Origin: Capronia americana
Lineage: Eukaryota; Ascomycota; Eurotiomycetes; Chaetothyriales; Herpotrichiellaceae
Assembly: GCA_016110215.1 (NCBI GenBank)
Contig: JADWQD010000005.1
Coordinates: 1,054,001-1,118,000, forward strand
Direction: 5' to 3'
DNA length: 64,000 nucleotides
In this document: positions 22,927 through 34,396 of the stretch, piece after piece
Layout: the number at the start of each line of letters is the position of its first letter
How positions within the stretch are numbered: position 1 is the stretch's first letter
Made by a program: the position numbers and the translations under genes
Notes under the pieces: generated by a model
Told to the model about the DNA's origin: nothing
Seen by the model: the letters and a program-made list of their open reading frames with translations, nothing else
Database searches by the model: none

Positions 22927-24345
22927 CTCCCTCCATGAAGGGAGAAAGGAAACGCAAAGTTAGAAGGGAAGGGAAAGAGCTGGGACGGGCGACGGGGTTC
23001 TTATATGCAGGAGAGGTTTTCAAACGCGTACAATATACTCAAATGTCGATGTGGGAGAAGGAAGCCGCGTGGGCGTTTCCCTTTGATAAGACGACCGTGA
23101 GGTCGGCCGGGATCGACACGGGTTTTTTGAACTGCTACTCGACATGCATCGGCTACGTGCGGTCGCTCATCACCAGCGGGGCGAGGGAGAACTGGGGCTG
23201 GGTCCCCGTGGTAGCAAACCCCAACAGCCTCCTCACCACCGACTGTTTCGCCGGTGTGGTCAGACTGGGATACCTGAAAACCGGCTCAAACGGTCTGGCA
23301 AAGGCCAAGGCAATGACCAGCCTAGAAGGCTCCCCACGCAAGTACATGAAGATCAAACTCAGTGACGGGGGCGGTGTTGCGGCAGGAGAGTTCAAATTCG
23401 TCTTCAAGGGCTGCAACTGCGGCAAGACGGTCAAAACGGGCCGCGTCTTCGCCACCGAACCGATCCTCACCCATGACCAGCCCGTGCACGTCGCTGGCGA
23501 CGAGACGGGCAGAATCCTGGTACAGTGCGCCACGATTTTGGGCGGAGTCATCGACCCGAGCGGCAACGTCGTCGAATACAGGGAACGGCTGCTCAACAAC
23601 CTCCGCCCGCTCTGGGAGACCACCGACCCCTCCGCAAAGCCTAAGAACTGGGGCCGACGATGCGTGAGCGGCACCTTTTACGAAGATCCACACCGCCACC
23701 CGGACTTCCGAACGCACAACATGTCGATGAACTATCGCATGAACGTCACATGCGCGTCCCGGCTCGACAACGAAAGCACCTCCCGACTGTCCTGCCACGT
23801 CCGTGTGAACTGCGGATGCACCATCGAGGCGCTGTTCGCGTTGATATTCGAAGCCATCGCCGCCGTGGACGGCAGCTCGCTCGGCCGCGTGACCGCGAAG
23901 CAAGGCAACGAAGGCAGGATCAGTGTCCACGACGGAATGGGGCTGGTCCAGGTCGGAGACGTGGGCAAGGCCTTCGACCTCGTGGCGTTCGGGGGCGACA
24001 TCGACGCTTATCGCACGCACGCCTCCAGCTGCCGGAGCACGCGGATCGACAAGCACGTGGTCCCCAAGCTGGAATTCCCCAAGGGCCGGGCCTTGGTGAG
24101 GGAGGAATTCACCCAAGGGCCGGGCCTTGGTGAGGGAGGAATTCACCCACGGCATCGCCGACGGATTCCGAGACTACGGGTACGTGCCCACCGGAGACGA
24201 ATACGGGGAGGATGGCGATGATACAGGCTCCGGGAACTTGCTGATCTGCAGAAAGCATCTGCTGGGTAACTACAAGATCATTGGCGTCTGCATCGATAAC
24301 TGGATTCAATATAAGAAGGGGAGATCTCTGGTGACTATTCAATAG
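22923..24345 (+). pseudogene. Unknown protein gene, frameshifted by a 34-bp duplication
   Basis: The open frame from ATG 22923 runs to a stop at 24221 and encodes 432 aa of no recognised family. Visible features are a basic N-terminus, a GDGGGV-like Gly-rich stretch, FKGCNCGKTV, and paired cysteines near VRVNCGCTIEAL. A 34-bp direct duplication (24081-24114 and 24115-24148) shifts the frame. With one copy read, the protein would continue through EEFTHGIADGFRDYGYVPTG and end at 24345. As it stands the C-terminus is replaced by an Arg-rich tail (PRHRRRIPRLRVRAHRRR). A start at an internal Met (about 23043, MSMWEKEAAW) is also possible. The 5' end abuts the TPR relic. The function is unknown. 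Confidence 0.6.
24081..24148 (+). repeat. 34-bp perfect tandem duplication
   Basis: Two identical adjacent 34-bp units (24081-24114, 24115-24148), each beginning AAGGGCCGGGCCTTGG and ending GGAATTCACCC. Because 34 is not a multiple of 3, it breaks the reading frame of the gene it lies in. The absence of any divergence suggests a recent event or an assembly artefact. Confidence 0.95.
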
Positions 24346-24988
24346 GCCTGCGAAAGTCACAGTGGAGTATATCCATGCAGGACATGGCTTGGAAGATGTT
24401 GAATGTGAAAAGAGCAAGGCGTCGGAACTTTAGAGGGCGTCGATATAAATATGCATACCAAGCGCTGTGCTGTGCCGTGTTGTGCTGTCCTGGGCTCGGT
24501 TGGGCTGGCCTGGGCTGGCCTGGGCTAGACAGCCTAGCAGGTGTACCACGGAATGTCAAGACTCCTCCAGTGCTACGAGGTACTGCCGCGATTGTAAAGT
24601 TGGAGTTCCTTGAAAGAGTCTTGTTCTTAACTACTCGGTACTCGGTACGGTACTAGGTACTAACCTGCCGAATATACTTCGACGCCGCTACCCCAAACAG
24701 GATTTTGCGCTGGTGCGAACGCAGGCGAGAGAAGGGAAGAGACAAGTTAGAAGAGAGCGAGAGGGATGGAGGGATGGAGATGGGAGACGAGATGAACGCT
24801 CTTGTACTGTACTGTACGATGTCCCCTCGAGTCACACTCACATTCGGTTTGTACGGTGTAATTGTATTTATACATTGATTGGCATGCGATATCTGGAGAC
24901 ATCACGCACCACATCTCAGCCTCGTCAATCATAACGTCGTAATGTGCACTTTCGTCCGTCTTCGATGTCCTATGCTAGTCCTTTCCTG
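24346..24988. other. Intergenic with low-complexity DNA
   Basis: Contains GTGCTGTGCTGTGCC and TGGGCTGGCC-type repeats (about 24465-24530) and a GGTAC/CTCGGTAC cluster (about 24634-24662). No gene is supported. It lies between the unknown gene and the 3' end of the GH125 gene. Confidence 0.5.
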
Positions 24989-26790
24989 CTATACGGAATA
25001 CTCGACCCAGCCGACCCCGACTCTGTACCCTCTCGTGCTACTCCCGTCGTCCTCATCCTTCAGGAGGAGTCGAGGCTTTTTCTCCGCCAACCATAGCACA
25101 GTCTGCGCAAAGACGCTGTTCGCCCACGCGAACCAACTGCGCGTCATCCCATCTCCACCCCCGCCTCGCTTGACGCCTCTATTGACGTCTACCGACTCGT
25201 TGAGCAGGCCAAAGACACTGACATTCTTGACCCGCTCCAGACATTCCAGGATTTCGACGTCAGAGGTCGATGTCATGGCCTGCACGAGCACGGACATCGG
25301 CCACGCATTCCTTAACCCGATATGCGGACCGCCTATCCCACTGAACTTGGCGCCAGAGAGGTAATACGGATTGCCACGTGGAGAGAGAATCATGCGCCGG
25401 GTATTTTGGTAAATTTCATCCGAGGCATCCACGAAGCCGAGAAGTGGAAGGGAAAGTAAAGAGGGGATGTTAGCATCGTCGATGAGTAAATGCGAGCCAT
25501 ATCCGTCGATCTCGTAGGCAAAGACTTGGCCGAATTCAGGATGCGTGACAACCGCATGCTTATAGATCCCATCTCTGATGATCTTGCCCCGCTGCGAGAG
25601 TTCCTCGGCGGCTTGCAGAAGCTGTCTGGCTTGTAGTTCGCTTGAAGTGGCGGAGCTGGCGGATGTCAACATGCTGGCGGCACGCGAGAGTTCTACGCTC
25701 ATCATAGCGTTAGCGGGGATGAGAAAGCCGAAAATGGTGGCGTCATCGCTGGGACGGAATGCTGAGCGTATCAGACCGGTTCCGTCTGCCAAGGGGTTGC
25801 CCGTCCCCTCCAAGTTGAGAGTCTCGGTGCCAATGCGCGTGGTCCGGGAAAATGTGTACTCGTTGCGTTCGTACCAGCCAGAGTGCGGGTTAAACGTAGG
25901 TTTCGCCTGCGCGTCGAGGACTTCGAGTAGAGCTTTCAGCGCCTTGAACCACCTCGTCGTGAGGAATGCCGTTGACCCCGTAGAGGAGTGGAACTCGTTT
26001 GTCAGACGAAGGAACGCGGCCAGGCTGTCGAGTTCGTATTTACATTCGAACACCACGCTGGGTTCATATACCGGGTGGACAATGTCATCTTGGCCGGAGT
26101 GCACGGGCGGGAGACGCGACGGGTCTGGTGGCTGGAAGGCATTGCAGTAGGGTGAGGAGATGACGAATTCGGCTTGGGTGTTGATCGCGCCGAGGATGAG
26201 CCTTGAGATGTCTGGGGCGGATTTGGCGAGGAGCTGATATTGGGCGAGCTGGTTTGTCGAATCGCGTAACCACTCGGCGTTGATGTCGCCGGTGACGATG
26301 AATGATTGTGCCCCGTTCCATTTGTCCTTGTCTCGCAACAGTCTTGACTTTGGCGCGTGTGTCTTCTCTCCGTCTACGTGCCATAAAACCGTCGTGTCGA
26401 GGGTATTGGGAAAAGCATTCTGAAATATCTGCGCTAGGTCGGGGTCTTTGATACGCGAATAGAGGTCGTCTATCACTTGTTCCACTGCAGGCGAGGAGAA
26501 CTTGCGGCAATTCGGATGTGGTCTTTGGTATGGTAGTTGGAGAGGTCCCTTGCTGAGAGGTTTACTGCGCAGACAGTTAGCAAAGTTCGGACCGAAGTGA
26601 CTGTGGGAGCCTACTGTATATGTCGCGCGTAAGTTGTGTAATCTGGACAGAGCCCGACGAGAGGTTCCTGCTGGTTCGCGGCGTCACTCTCATACGGCCG
26701 ATCCTCCTCGTTGCTCGTTGCCGCGCCGGCGCAGGCGAACTGCAACCACACAGGCAGGGCAAGTAGACTTGACCATTGCCAAATATGCAT
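24989..26790 (-). CDS. Secreted GH125 exo-alpha-1,6-mannosidase
   Basis: Glycoside hydrolase family 125 protein (former DUF1237), expected to trim alpha-1,6-linked mannose from glycans. Exons 26790-26615 and 26564-24989 give 583 aa. The intron is 50 bp (GTAGGC..CAG, GCTAAC branch). The start at 26790 gives a signal peptide, MHIWQWSSLLALPVW, before Ala-rich residues. The splice restores the family segment HKPLSKGPLQLPYQRPHPNC. Hallmarks are TGDINAEWLRDSTNQL, NPHSGWYERNEYTFSR, GLIRSAFRPSDD, DDANIPSLLSLPLLGF, GIGGPHIGLRNAWPMS and WFAWANSVFAQ. The upstream in-frame GTG is not used as start here. Confidence 0.93.
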
Positions 26791-27260
26791 GGCCACTGTA
26801 AGGGACTATGAGGGTGTTGTGGAGGAGGAGATCCCCAGTTCCCCGCGTGTGGGAAGGTCGCGTCGACGACGGAGTTGACGAGGCCGAGATTCGATACGGT
26901 GGAGCATACAGCGCTGATGGCAAGGCTGTAGGTTGAACGGAGCACGAACCCTGTTCTGTGAACGACCATCTCGTTGACGATGAAGTGGAAGTGCGCAGGT
27001 AGAGCACATGTTGGATCACTCTCATTAGGCCCTCGATGGGCACGGTGGTCTGATACTACAATGCTAGCATCAGGCACAGTCTCTGCAGAGGACCTCTCTA
27101 ATCACCTCTGTTTCCAAGCCCGAGACACCAGCCACTTCACATCCTTGCCACCAGAGCTGCCCTCGGCGACCCCCCTTCAGTGACTCCCCTCTCCATGCAT
27201 TCATCATCTGGGCGGCAGCCACCCTCTTCTTCATGGTCTAGCCATGTTGCATCCCACCCC
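26791..27260. other. Intergenic, 5' of GH125 and 3' of the zinc-finger gene
   Basis: About 470 bp. Overlapping ORFs on the minus strand across 26577-27077 are shadows of the GH125 first exon and its promoter. No distinct feature is seen. Confidence 0.4.
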
Positions 27261-28193
27261 TCACCCTCTCGCCCGCGATGCACACGGGTTTGGCACTGGG
27301 GCGTAACGAGCTCGGTGGCCCTCCACCTTGGGGTGAAACAACATGTGGCCCATGTATTCATTGCCAGCATGGTCTTCCCCGTACCAAACCCGTGCGACAT
27401 CCGGCATCACCGCCACGACCTTGAATCCTTCGCGAACACCTGGCTGACCGTCGAAGTGTCGCCGAAATTCCGAGCGGTAGCGGAAGGCATGTCCACACTC
27501 ATCGCACTTGTACATCCAATCCTTATCTCTGTCTGCGATGCTGAACTTGCGCTCTAGGTTTGGTGGATGACATCGGTTCGGATTGTGTGGATAGTGGTGT
27601 TTAGGCAGCGGAGGCAGGTTGTTCACATGGACGTTACCGGCTTGGCGGGAGACATCATGAGCAAGGGGGACTCTGTTCGGCCGCCGTCTAGCTCTTACGT
27701 TTGTCTCGTGGGACTGTTGTATCTGTCCAGTTCCGTCTGTCGCTTCTCTTCTCTCAGCACCCGCTTCCGTTGAGACAATGACACTGCCGGACATTTCACC
27801 GACATTACCAGCAGAAGGCGACTGGGTCGGAGGGACTTCGAGCGGAGGGTTTGATGATCGGTCAGGCGGAAGATGTGGAGCTTGGTCATCGTTGGGGTGT
27901 GCAGCTGGTAGGAGGCTCTGACGATATGCCGTTGCGTTCAAAATAACGACTTCTAGGAGTCTGTCATCGACAAGGCCTTCAAGGTTGTAGTAGTTATGGA
28001 GCATGAGCAACCATCGTTGCATCAAAAGCCCTTGACTTGTCACACCAAACGCGGTGACAAACCACTGAAGATCGGCCCGAAGGTGTGCTGTGTGTGTTGA
28101 CGGTTCGTGAGTCCTCAAGAAGGCTTCTGCTGCCTGACTGAATGCCATGTCCATGATATTGAGGATTGCTTGACCGATTGCGTTTCCAGCCAT
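27261..28193 (-). CDS. Hypothetical protein with one C2H2-like zinc finger
   Basis: Single open frame of 310 aa from ATG 28193. The N-terminal ~110 residues are helical-looking (MAGNAIGQAILNIMDMAFSQ, HNYYNLEGLVDDRL). The middle is Pro/Ser/Arg-rich and probably disordered. Near residues 228-250 is a finger-like motif, YKCDECGHAFRYRSEFRRHF, with C-x2-C and one clear His; the second His is not at the classical spacing. No DNA-binding array is present, so a regulatory role is only possible. An extra upstream exon cannot be excluded. Confidence 0.55.
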   Translation of the reverse strand: MAGNAIGQAILNIMDMAFSQAAEAFLRTHEPSTHTAHLRADLQWFVTAFGVTSQGLLMQRWLLMLHNYYNLEGLVDDRLLEVVILNATAYRQSLLPAAHPNDDQAPHLPPDRSSNPPLEVPPTQSPSAGNVGEMSGSVIVSTEAGAERREATDGTGQIQQSHETNVRARRRPNRVPLAHDVSRQAGNVHVNNLPPLPKHHYPHNPNRCHPPNLERKFSIADRDKDWMYKCDECGHAFRYRSEFRRHFDGQPGVREGFKVVAVMPDVARVWYGEDHAGNEYMGHMLFHPKVEGHRARYAPVPNPCASRARG

Positions 28194-29235
28194 TGTGCGC
28201 TGAGCGTACAGGACGAAATTGGCGTCGGGGGAATGACAAAGAGAACTCTTGCAAAGTCTTACTCGCGGCGTCTGTTATGAGACTGAAGCCTCTGGAGGCG
28301 AGACGACAAGGACGCTGCTGTCTGGGTTGAGAGGAGCTCTGACAGTGATAAAGAGTGCTCGACTGTGCAATTCGGCGAAAGGCAGAAACAAAAGAACGCG
28401 TCTTGAGCGTTAAAAGCCATTCCGTGAATTGTGGTGGTGACCGCCATGTACTGTCGGACCTTCACTGAATGGGCGTTAGCGCCTTGTGAATGCTGAGGCA
28501 GAGGCGACTTACCCTGACCAGCACAAACCCTTAGATCATATACATATAGCTGACATCGATGCCCTGCCTCTGACGGTCCAGGGCGGTGCTGTTGGACCAT
28601 GTTGCCGGCTAGAATGTTTAGGAGGAGATGCCGATGCATGCTCTCATGCGATCAATAGCCTCTTGCCATTGGCGACAGATCGACTGCAAACAACAAACAG
28701 ACCACAGGCACATTGCTCCTCTCAGTGGACGTGTATTTGTACAAGAGCCAACGAAAAACCCAGTCTTCGTTGGTACGCTACCAGAGTCCGTATACATTCC
28801 GAGTGATTGACAAATACTTAATCGAAAAGACAGCCACGAAGCGTCATGCTAACGCCTACACCCATCACGTCAAAGTCCATATTACAGATGACCCAGTGCT
28901 GATTCCTGCCTTAGACTTGGACCTAATCATATCGGTGCTCAATAGCATCACTCAGGCTGAAGAGGGTGAGAAGTAGGATCAATGGCTCACCTTACTCTTT
29001 GCCGTTAGAAATCCCCTCTGCATCACGGTTTTGAAAGCACTCATGTCGACATTCCGATGTCGAATTCCCTGTTTTGGCCTCGTTTTCATACACTCTTTAC
29101 GTGTGTCATCCTCAGCGGCATGCGGTTAAGTATAGTGAGCTGCAGGGGTACCTCGGATGATTCCGGAAACATCACGGACAGTGAGATGGTATGTTATTGA
29201 CGAGACAACTACATGGATTTCATAAAGTTTTGTCC
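28194..29235. other. Intergenic
   Basis: About 1.04 kb. Short ORFs on both strands (for example minus 28259-28639 and plus 28713-28976) carry no recognisable domain and no family-like codon pattern. It includes the 3' flank of the HET gene. Confidence 0.4.
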
Positions 29236-32200
29236 TTAGCACGAAGGCCCAGGCCGCAGGTTCCCGTTGTTATGGCGGTTATGCTCCTGTAAAGGCAGAG
29301 GAACCGTCAGAAACTTGGTCGAATCGTAGCCTTCATTATACTCAGGCGCCATATAATCTGGCTTCTTGAGCTCCTCGTGGCTGTCGTCGCGGTATCCCTC
29401 TTTTCTGGATATAACGATCTCCATGGCGAAGATCTCACGCTTCTGCCCACCTTCAGGGGTGTTTTTGATGCGAGAGCGCACTACCGCGAGGAACCTGACG
29501 TACCAAAGGGCGCTTTTGTCATATTCTTGCTGATTCTGCGCCATCAGCAGGCGATAGATTTCGGCTCGCCGGCTCCGGCTCATGCTTTGCATATTCTGCA
29601 GAAGCTGATCCATGTTTTGTCGAGCGATCATTGTGAGGATCCTCGCCTGGGACGTGTTCAACAGCGTTCGGATCGTGTCGTTCCAGCTGTAGTTCCGTTT
29701 CTCGATGCGATAGTGCAAGTATGTTTCAGGTGCGAAGTTGTCTTCGTCACTGACCCGGACACCCCAAGCACCGTTCACATATGGAAGGTTTGTGAACATT
29801 TTCTCCGCTTTGTTGAGAGAGTTAATCATCGTCGACAAGGAGAGTGCCATGTTTTTGAAGCTCTTGGTTTTCTTTCCCGGGGTTCGAGACTCGTTTTCGG
29901 CCGCGAGATTAAATCGTGAGATAGCGGCGGAAGCCTTTCTTTGCGATATCGCCTTCATGACCGTATTCCAATTGGAGGGCCCAGGCCGCCTGGATTCGAC
30001 TGGATCCATGTGAAGAAAGGGGCTTTGTGAGTGAGAGGACTGAGGTGGCGCTCTTACGGCAGCCAGTGCCACAGAATTCGCAGTGAGATTAGCCCTGGTG
30101 TACTTTGCTTCGTACTCTGCTCCAGGTAGAGAAGCTTCTTCGTTCTTCTCCTTCACTATCACATCATCCCGATCCTCTTCTTCTTCAAGTTCTTCGATGC
30201 TGTTCGAAACCTCAAATGATTCCGGGTCTGCAATGGCATACGCTTGTGCGCATGGAAAACTATCGCGTAGGAGGTTAGCTGCAAATCAATGCTGCTTTCA
30301 GGTCGTGCGTACCAGTAGAGATCCGTCGGACCAGTAGGAATCAATTCTTGCTGACATTCCATGCAGAGGTATTGCCCTGTGACCAAAATCATGAACATTG
30401 TAAGTACGGACCTGGGTCTCAACTGCTCAGGCCACCGGTGATTGTCGAGTCGAGTTTTAGAGCTGCCAACAGCAAGGTAGTATTGTTTCTGTCGAACTCT
30501 GTTGAAACCAGGCCGTTCCTTGAAATAGGACTCCAAGAATCCGTGGAATATTTCGGCTCGATTGCATTGCAGGAAGGGAATCCGCATCTTAACGCCAAAA
30601 GGGTCTTCGAATAACACACAGTTGTCTGAAAGCATCGAAAGTTGCTTCGGCAATTGACCAAGACATTTCACGACGTAGAAGGCGCCGGCCACGAACATAA
30701 AAACGAGTAATGGATCGGACTTGGCCCTTGTAAACAGTCGTCGAATCGCCTCCTGCGTCGAATGATTCGCGCATATTGCCCCACCAGCAAACAACATTGC
30801 CGCACGAAAGGCGTCTGAAAGAAGTCCCGACATAGCATCCATCGTCAATGGGGAGGAACGGTCAAGTGTCTCGACAACTGGGCCTGGCCTCAGTCCAACT
30901 AAGTCTTGAGTGCTCCGCACTTGACTAACCTTGGGCGGGAGATCCTGGTACAAGAGAGTAAGATTATTCTGGATACTCTGATTGGTGGTATGCAATGAAG
31001 TTAGGGCATTCTGCATTGCTGCCATCTGAGTAAACAGCTCGTTGGAGCTCTGACCGGGGTGAGAAGCCGTGTAGGCCGAAGTTCTTGAGAAGAGATCAAG
31101 TGGAGCAATACGTCGATAGCTATGCTCGTCCCTTGGGTGGCTAATTTGCTGGAATCGTGATTGAGCGATCCCGGGAGCAAATCTTGACGAAGTCCTTGTT
31201 CGAGGGGACAAGACGTCAGAAGAAGTCCTAAATCGCTTCACACCACCTTCGTCGTCGTAAGAGAGCGTGGGGCTTGGATCGACGTCGTGGAAGAAACGTT
31301 TGGAACCAAACATTTCGGTCGCAGTGGCCAGAAAGCGGCGGCTTACGCTGGGGAGCTGAGTGCTTGCATCAGAGCCGAGACTGACACTGGTGGAATATTG
31401 ACAACCGTCTATGTCTGGGCTAATTCCTGTCCGACTCTGCGAACCTAATTGGTAGTTAGTGAGAATAGATTCGAGAGTCACGAGAGCGGTCATGAAAACG
31501 CGACTTACTCGAGCGTTTGTTGATCTTCCTTAGGAGCCGAGTAAACGCATGCTCCCCCTCCCCATATATCAAAGGCATATAAACCTCGAATATTCCGAGT
31601 AGGCAGTAAGCCCTATCCTCTTTCCTCTTGGTGCTTCGCAATGCTGCCCACTGCAGACGTTCGTTCACACTATAGTTGGACAGTGGAACCCCTTCGAGTG
31701 CCGACACCGGGATTCCCGTTGCCTCATGTATATGTTGCCGCAGAGTCGATTTGTTACCTAGATACTGCCCTTCTCGCGAGAAAAACTCGACGCTTCTTGG
31801 CGCAAGTAACTCTTGGAGTGTAAAACCTCTGGTGAACCACCGACTGTTGCGAAAGGCTGATTCGCACACTTCAATGCCCGCTCCTTCGTCGTGCTTTGGC
31901 ACCGAAACATCGGATAGATAAACGTAGCACTTCGCAGCATCACGATACCAGCGAAACATCGAGGTGATAGCCTCCGACAGTTCGGTATAGTTCGCTTTAT
32001 CGATGCAACAAGTATCTATCCAGAAATACTGGAGATTGTCGACGGTGGCCCGATCTGCACAGAACTGAATCTTTGTAAATCCGGGTTTGCCCTTGCCAGA
32101 TCTGTCTCGTAGGTCGTTTAAAGTGACCTCATCACTATCCAGTCCCCAGGTATGCGACAGTATTGCATACTGGGGAATGTCATCGGTGAACTGCGTAGGT

Positions 32201-32241
32201 GGTCGCACGTCAGCGTGCTTGTCGCATTTCAGCAAACGCAT
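29236..32241 (-). CDS. HET-domain protein with ubiquitin-like (ULD) module
   Basis: Three exons, 962 aa: 32241-31509, 31444-30313 and 30259-29236. Introns are 64 bp (GTAAGT..TAG, CTAAC branch) and 53 bp (GTACGC..TAG, GCTAACC), with phases closing exactly. The N-terminal HET domain shows YAILSHTWG (25-33), FWIDTCCIDK (about 72-81), WFTRGFTLQELLAP and the end motif EDRAYCLLGIF..MPLIYGEG. The centre is Ser/Arg-rich. A ubiquitin-like fungal ULD region follows: FEDPFGVKMRIPFLQCNRAE and FKERPGFNRVRQKQYYL. A CxxC pair (YLCMEC, LYCFPC) completed by the second splice suggests metal binding. The last ~330 residues begin with an acidic EELEEEED stretch and are of unknown fold. HET proteins typically trigger incompatibility cell death in the cytosol; that role here is by family. 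Confidence 0.92.
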
Positions 32242-33330
32242 GGCTGAGACATTAACGGCTTTGTGTTATGTATGCTAGGCCTGCAAGAACATCATTCCAG
32301 GATAGGATTGGCGTCAGGACGTGAAGAGGAGTCAAGTGGTGGCCTGCGTAGTTTATGATGGTCCGGCTAAGTGCAGTGACTATGACTCGACGGAAGGAGG
32401 ACTGAGTTGAATCTGGTCGAGAACTGCCTGATGAGCACTTTCGCAACAACTTCCACCCAGGTGAAGGCAAGAATCTGTACTGGATCAGATTGGGAGCTAA
32501 GGAATGACGAAGAAGTGTTCAAGCTGAAGGAGAAGCTCGATGTTGGCGAGGCTGAGCCACTGAGGCTGTGCTCGTGCGGACATCACATGATTGTGCAAAG
32601 AACTCAAGTACGGGATTTTACGAAGGAGAAGAACGGCTGCATTGGTCCATGGCCTCCTATAAAGGTGTATGAGGTGTACACTACACTTAGAGTTGAACTA
32701 ACAGTGTCAATTGCAGATGTGTGATAAACAGGCAGATGAAGGCCTGGCGCGAATTATCTGCCAAGGATGGTGCACGTGACATACCCACGTGACCACCCCG
32801 CCAACACTTGGTATTAGCGCAGGAGCCTCCCACAGAGCTATCCAATGAGCAGCCGGAAATGCTGACAACAGGTCTTGGCATGTAATATTCCGAGTATCGT
32901 TATTTTCCATGCTGTACAGGCATTTCCCGGCACTTTTAGTTATAATATTACATGACCCGCGTACACCGCACCACTTCATGCAATAGTGGTTGTTGACTTC
33001 ATCTAGGCCATTTCTAAGCGCTTTTTACGGCTTAAAGTGCGGGTTCCTCTTCTACGTGGCGTTTGAAACTGGCAATCATGCACAATATCTTTGCGCTATA
33101 TGTGGTGAAGAAGATGTGTAAACGCAGTGGTGCCAAAATCTCTGTCAGCATTTCCGGCTGCGCATGGGATAGGTACTTAGCTGCGTCCCTATCGGACTGT
33201 ATATTTGTTATGATTAGGCCTTTATGGTGGCATGCGTGTCGGGACTGGAAGGACTAGGGAGACGCAGCCTCGCTGGCAAGGCTAGCAGCAGAAGACATAA
33301 AAAGGAAACAATTGATGCATCCCATCAGTG
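32242..33330. other. Non-coding stretch 5' of the HET gene
   Basis: Holds copy B of the dispersed repeat (32692-32806). An ATG-less plus-strand frame (about 32407-32724) contains CSCGHHM but has no recognised family and is not called. The AT content rises near 32880-32960. Confidence 0.4.
32692..32806 (+). repeat. Dispersed repeat, copy B
   Basis: Second copy of the element at 16537-16664, in the same strand orientation. It shares GTTGAACTAACAGTGTCAAT, ACAGGCAGATGAAGGCCTGG, CTGCCAAGGATGG and CACGTGAC/CACGTGACCACC, with small indels. It lies about 450 bp upstream of the HET gene start. Confidence 0.75.
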
Positions 33331-33339
33331 CGTCAATGG

Positions 33340-34345
33340 TCTAGGGTACCTTCCAACAGAATGCTCTCGAAGGTGCAGCTGGAGAGCTGTTTGTGAGTTC
33401 CCCTCAGGAAAAAGCAGGATTGGATAATCTGATCCAGTTCCCACAGGTATTCGAGTCGCTTAGATCCGCCGGGGTTGCCAATTTTACACTTGACGGTATT
33501 TGGCGCAGCAGACTACGCAACCCATGTCCGTATCCTGCCAGAGTATCAGGATGAACCAAAATGGAGAGTACGGGAAGTCTCAGACATCATGTAAGAAGGC
33601 AACTGCAATCGTCTGATGGCTTTTTCCTTCGAAACCATACGGTACGGTACATTTATATCCTCGGTGGCTCAAGTCCGACATAATATCCTATCGACGCCAG
33701 TGAATTCTTACATGGAGGTCAAGGCAACCTCGGGGCAATGCAGCATGCCATTCTTCACGAGCCCGAGGCAGGATCAACTGATGCAAGACAAGAAAATACT
33801 TGCGACCCTCTCTCGTCGAAGCCCCCCAAACAATCTATTCGTCATCATCAGAGTTTTTGATATGTTCACCAGCAGCATCGGAATTCAAACGTATATCGAC
33901 CCGTGGCATCCTAGAGAGCATACCTTGGAGCTTACAGCGGATGAATGGAAGGTCGTATCAACGGCTGCTGCATCAGTCAGTGTGGACTGGTTATGAAATG
34001 CCAATATACATATCAATACCGAAACTGACTTATACTCACAGGACAGGCAACGGACGTATTCAAATGGTCTACCTCAGGAGTAGCTCCTGTTATCTTTGGC
34101 ATAGAACACGTCGCTCGCGTGAGTATCTGGTGCCTCGAAAACCAGATATTTCGGTCCCGGGGGAGCAAGGTTGGACTAAGGTATCATAGATTTGTGGAAC
34201 CCAACGATAATATCGACGCCCTACATGAGATATGTGAAGGAGTCGGAAATTGGAGATAAATGGACCTTCGCATCGTGCTCAGACGAGTCGAAGAAGCCCG
34301 CCTTGAATCAGTTTGTACCCTATACGGTCAACTGTTGTTCCCAGC
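33340..34345 (+). pseudogene. Unrecognised coding relic
   Basis: Several consecutive but frame-shifted protein-like stretches: DNLIQFPQVFESLRSAGVAN (from about 33420), an ORF 33616-33996 (126 aa, ending HTLELTADEWKVV..SVDWL), and TDVFKWSTSGVAPVIFGIEH with RVSIWCLENQIF (about 34045-34140), then ESVCTLYGQLLFPALM before 34352. Stops and frame changes separate them. The intron-like gap near 33994-34042 does not restore the frame of the next segment. It is probably one decayed fungal gene of unknown family. Confidence 0.4.
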
Positions 34346-34396
34346 TCTCATGTAAGCTAAAACTTGTTTGCGCAGGGTTATTAAAGTTGCGGAACA

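Noticed and set aside
23322..24155. Minus-strand ORF of 277 aa
   Set aside because: Antisense to the 22923 gene in GC-rich DNA; the Asp/Val/Ala-rich composition is typical of a shadow frame.
24465..24530. Telomere-like or structured repeat
   Set aside because: TGTGCTG/TGGGCTGGCC units are irregular low-complexity DNA; no telomeric TTAGGG.
32407..32724. Plus-strand frame with CSCGHHM as a zinc protein
   Set aside because: No recognisable family, and it runs into the dispersed repeat.
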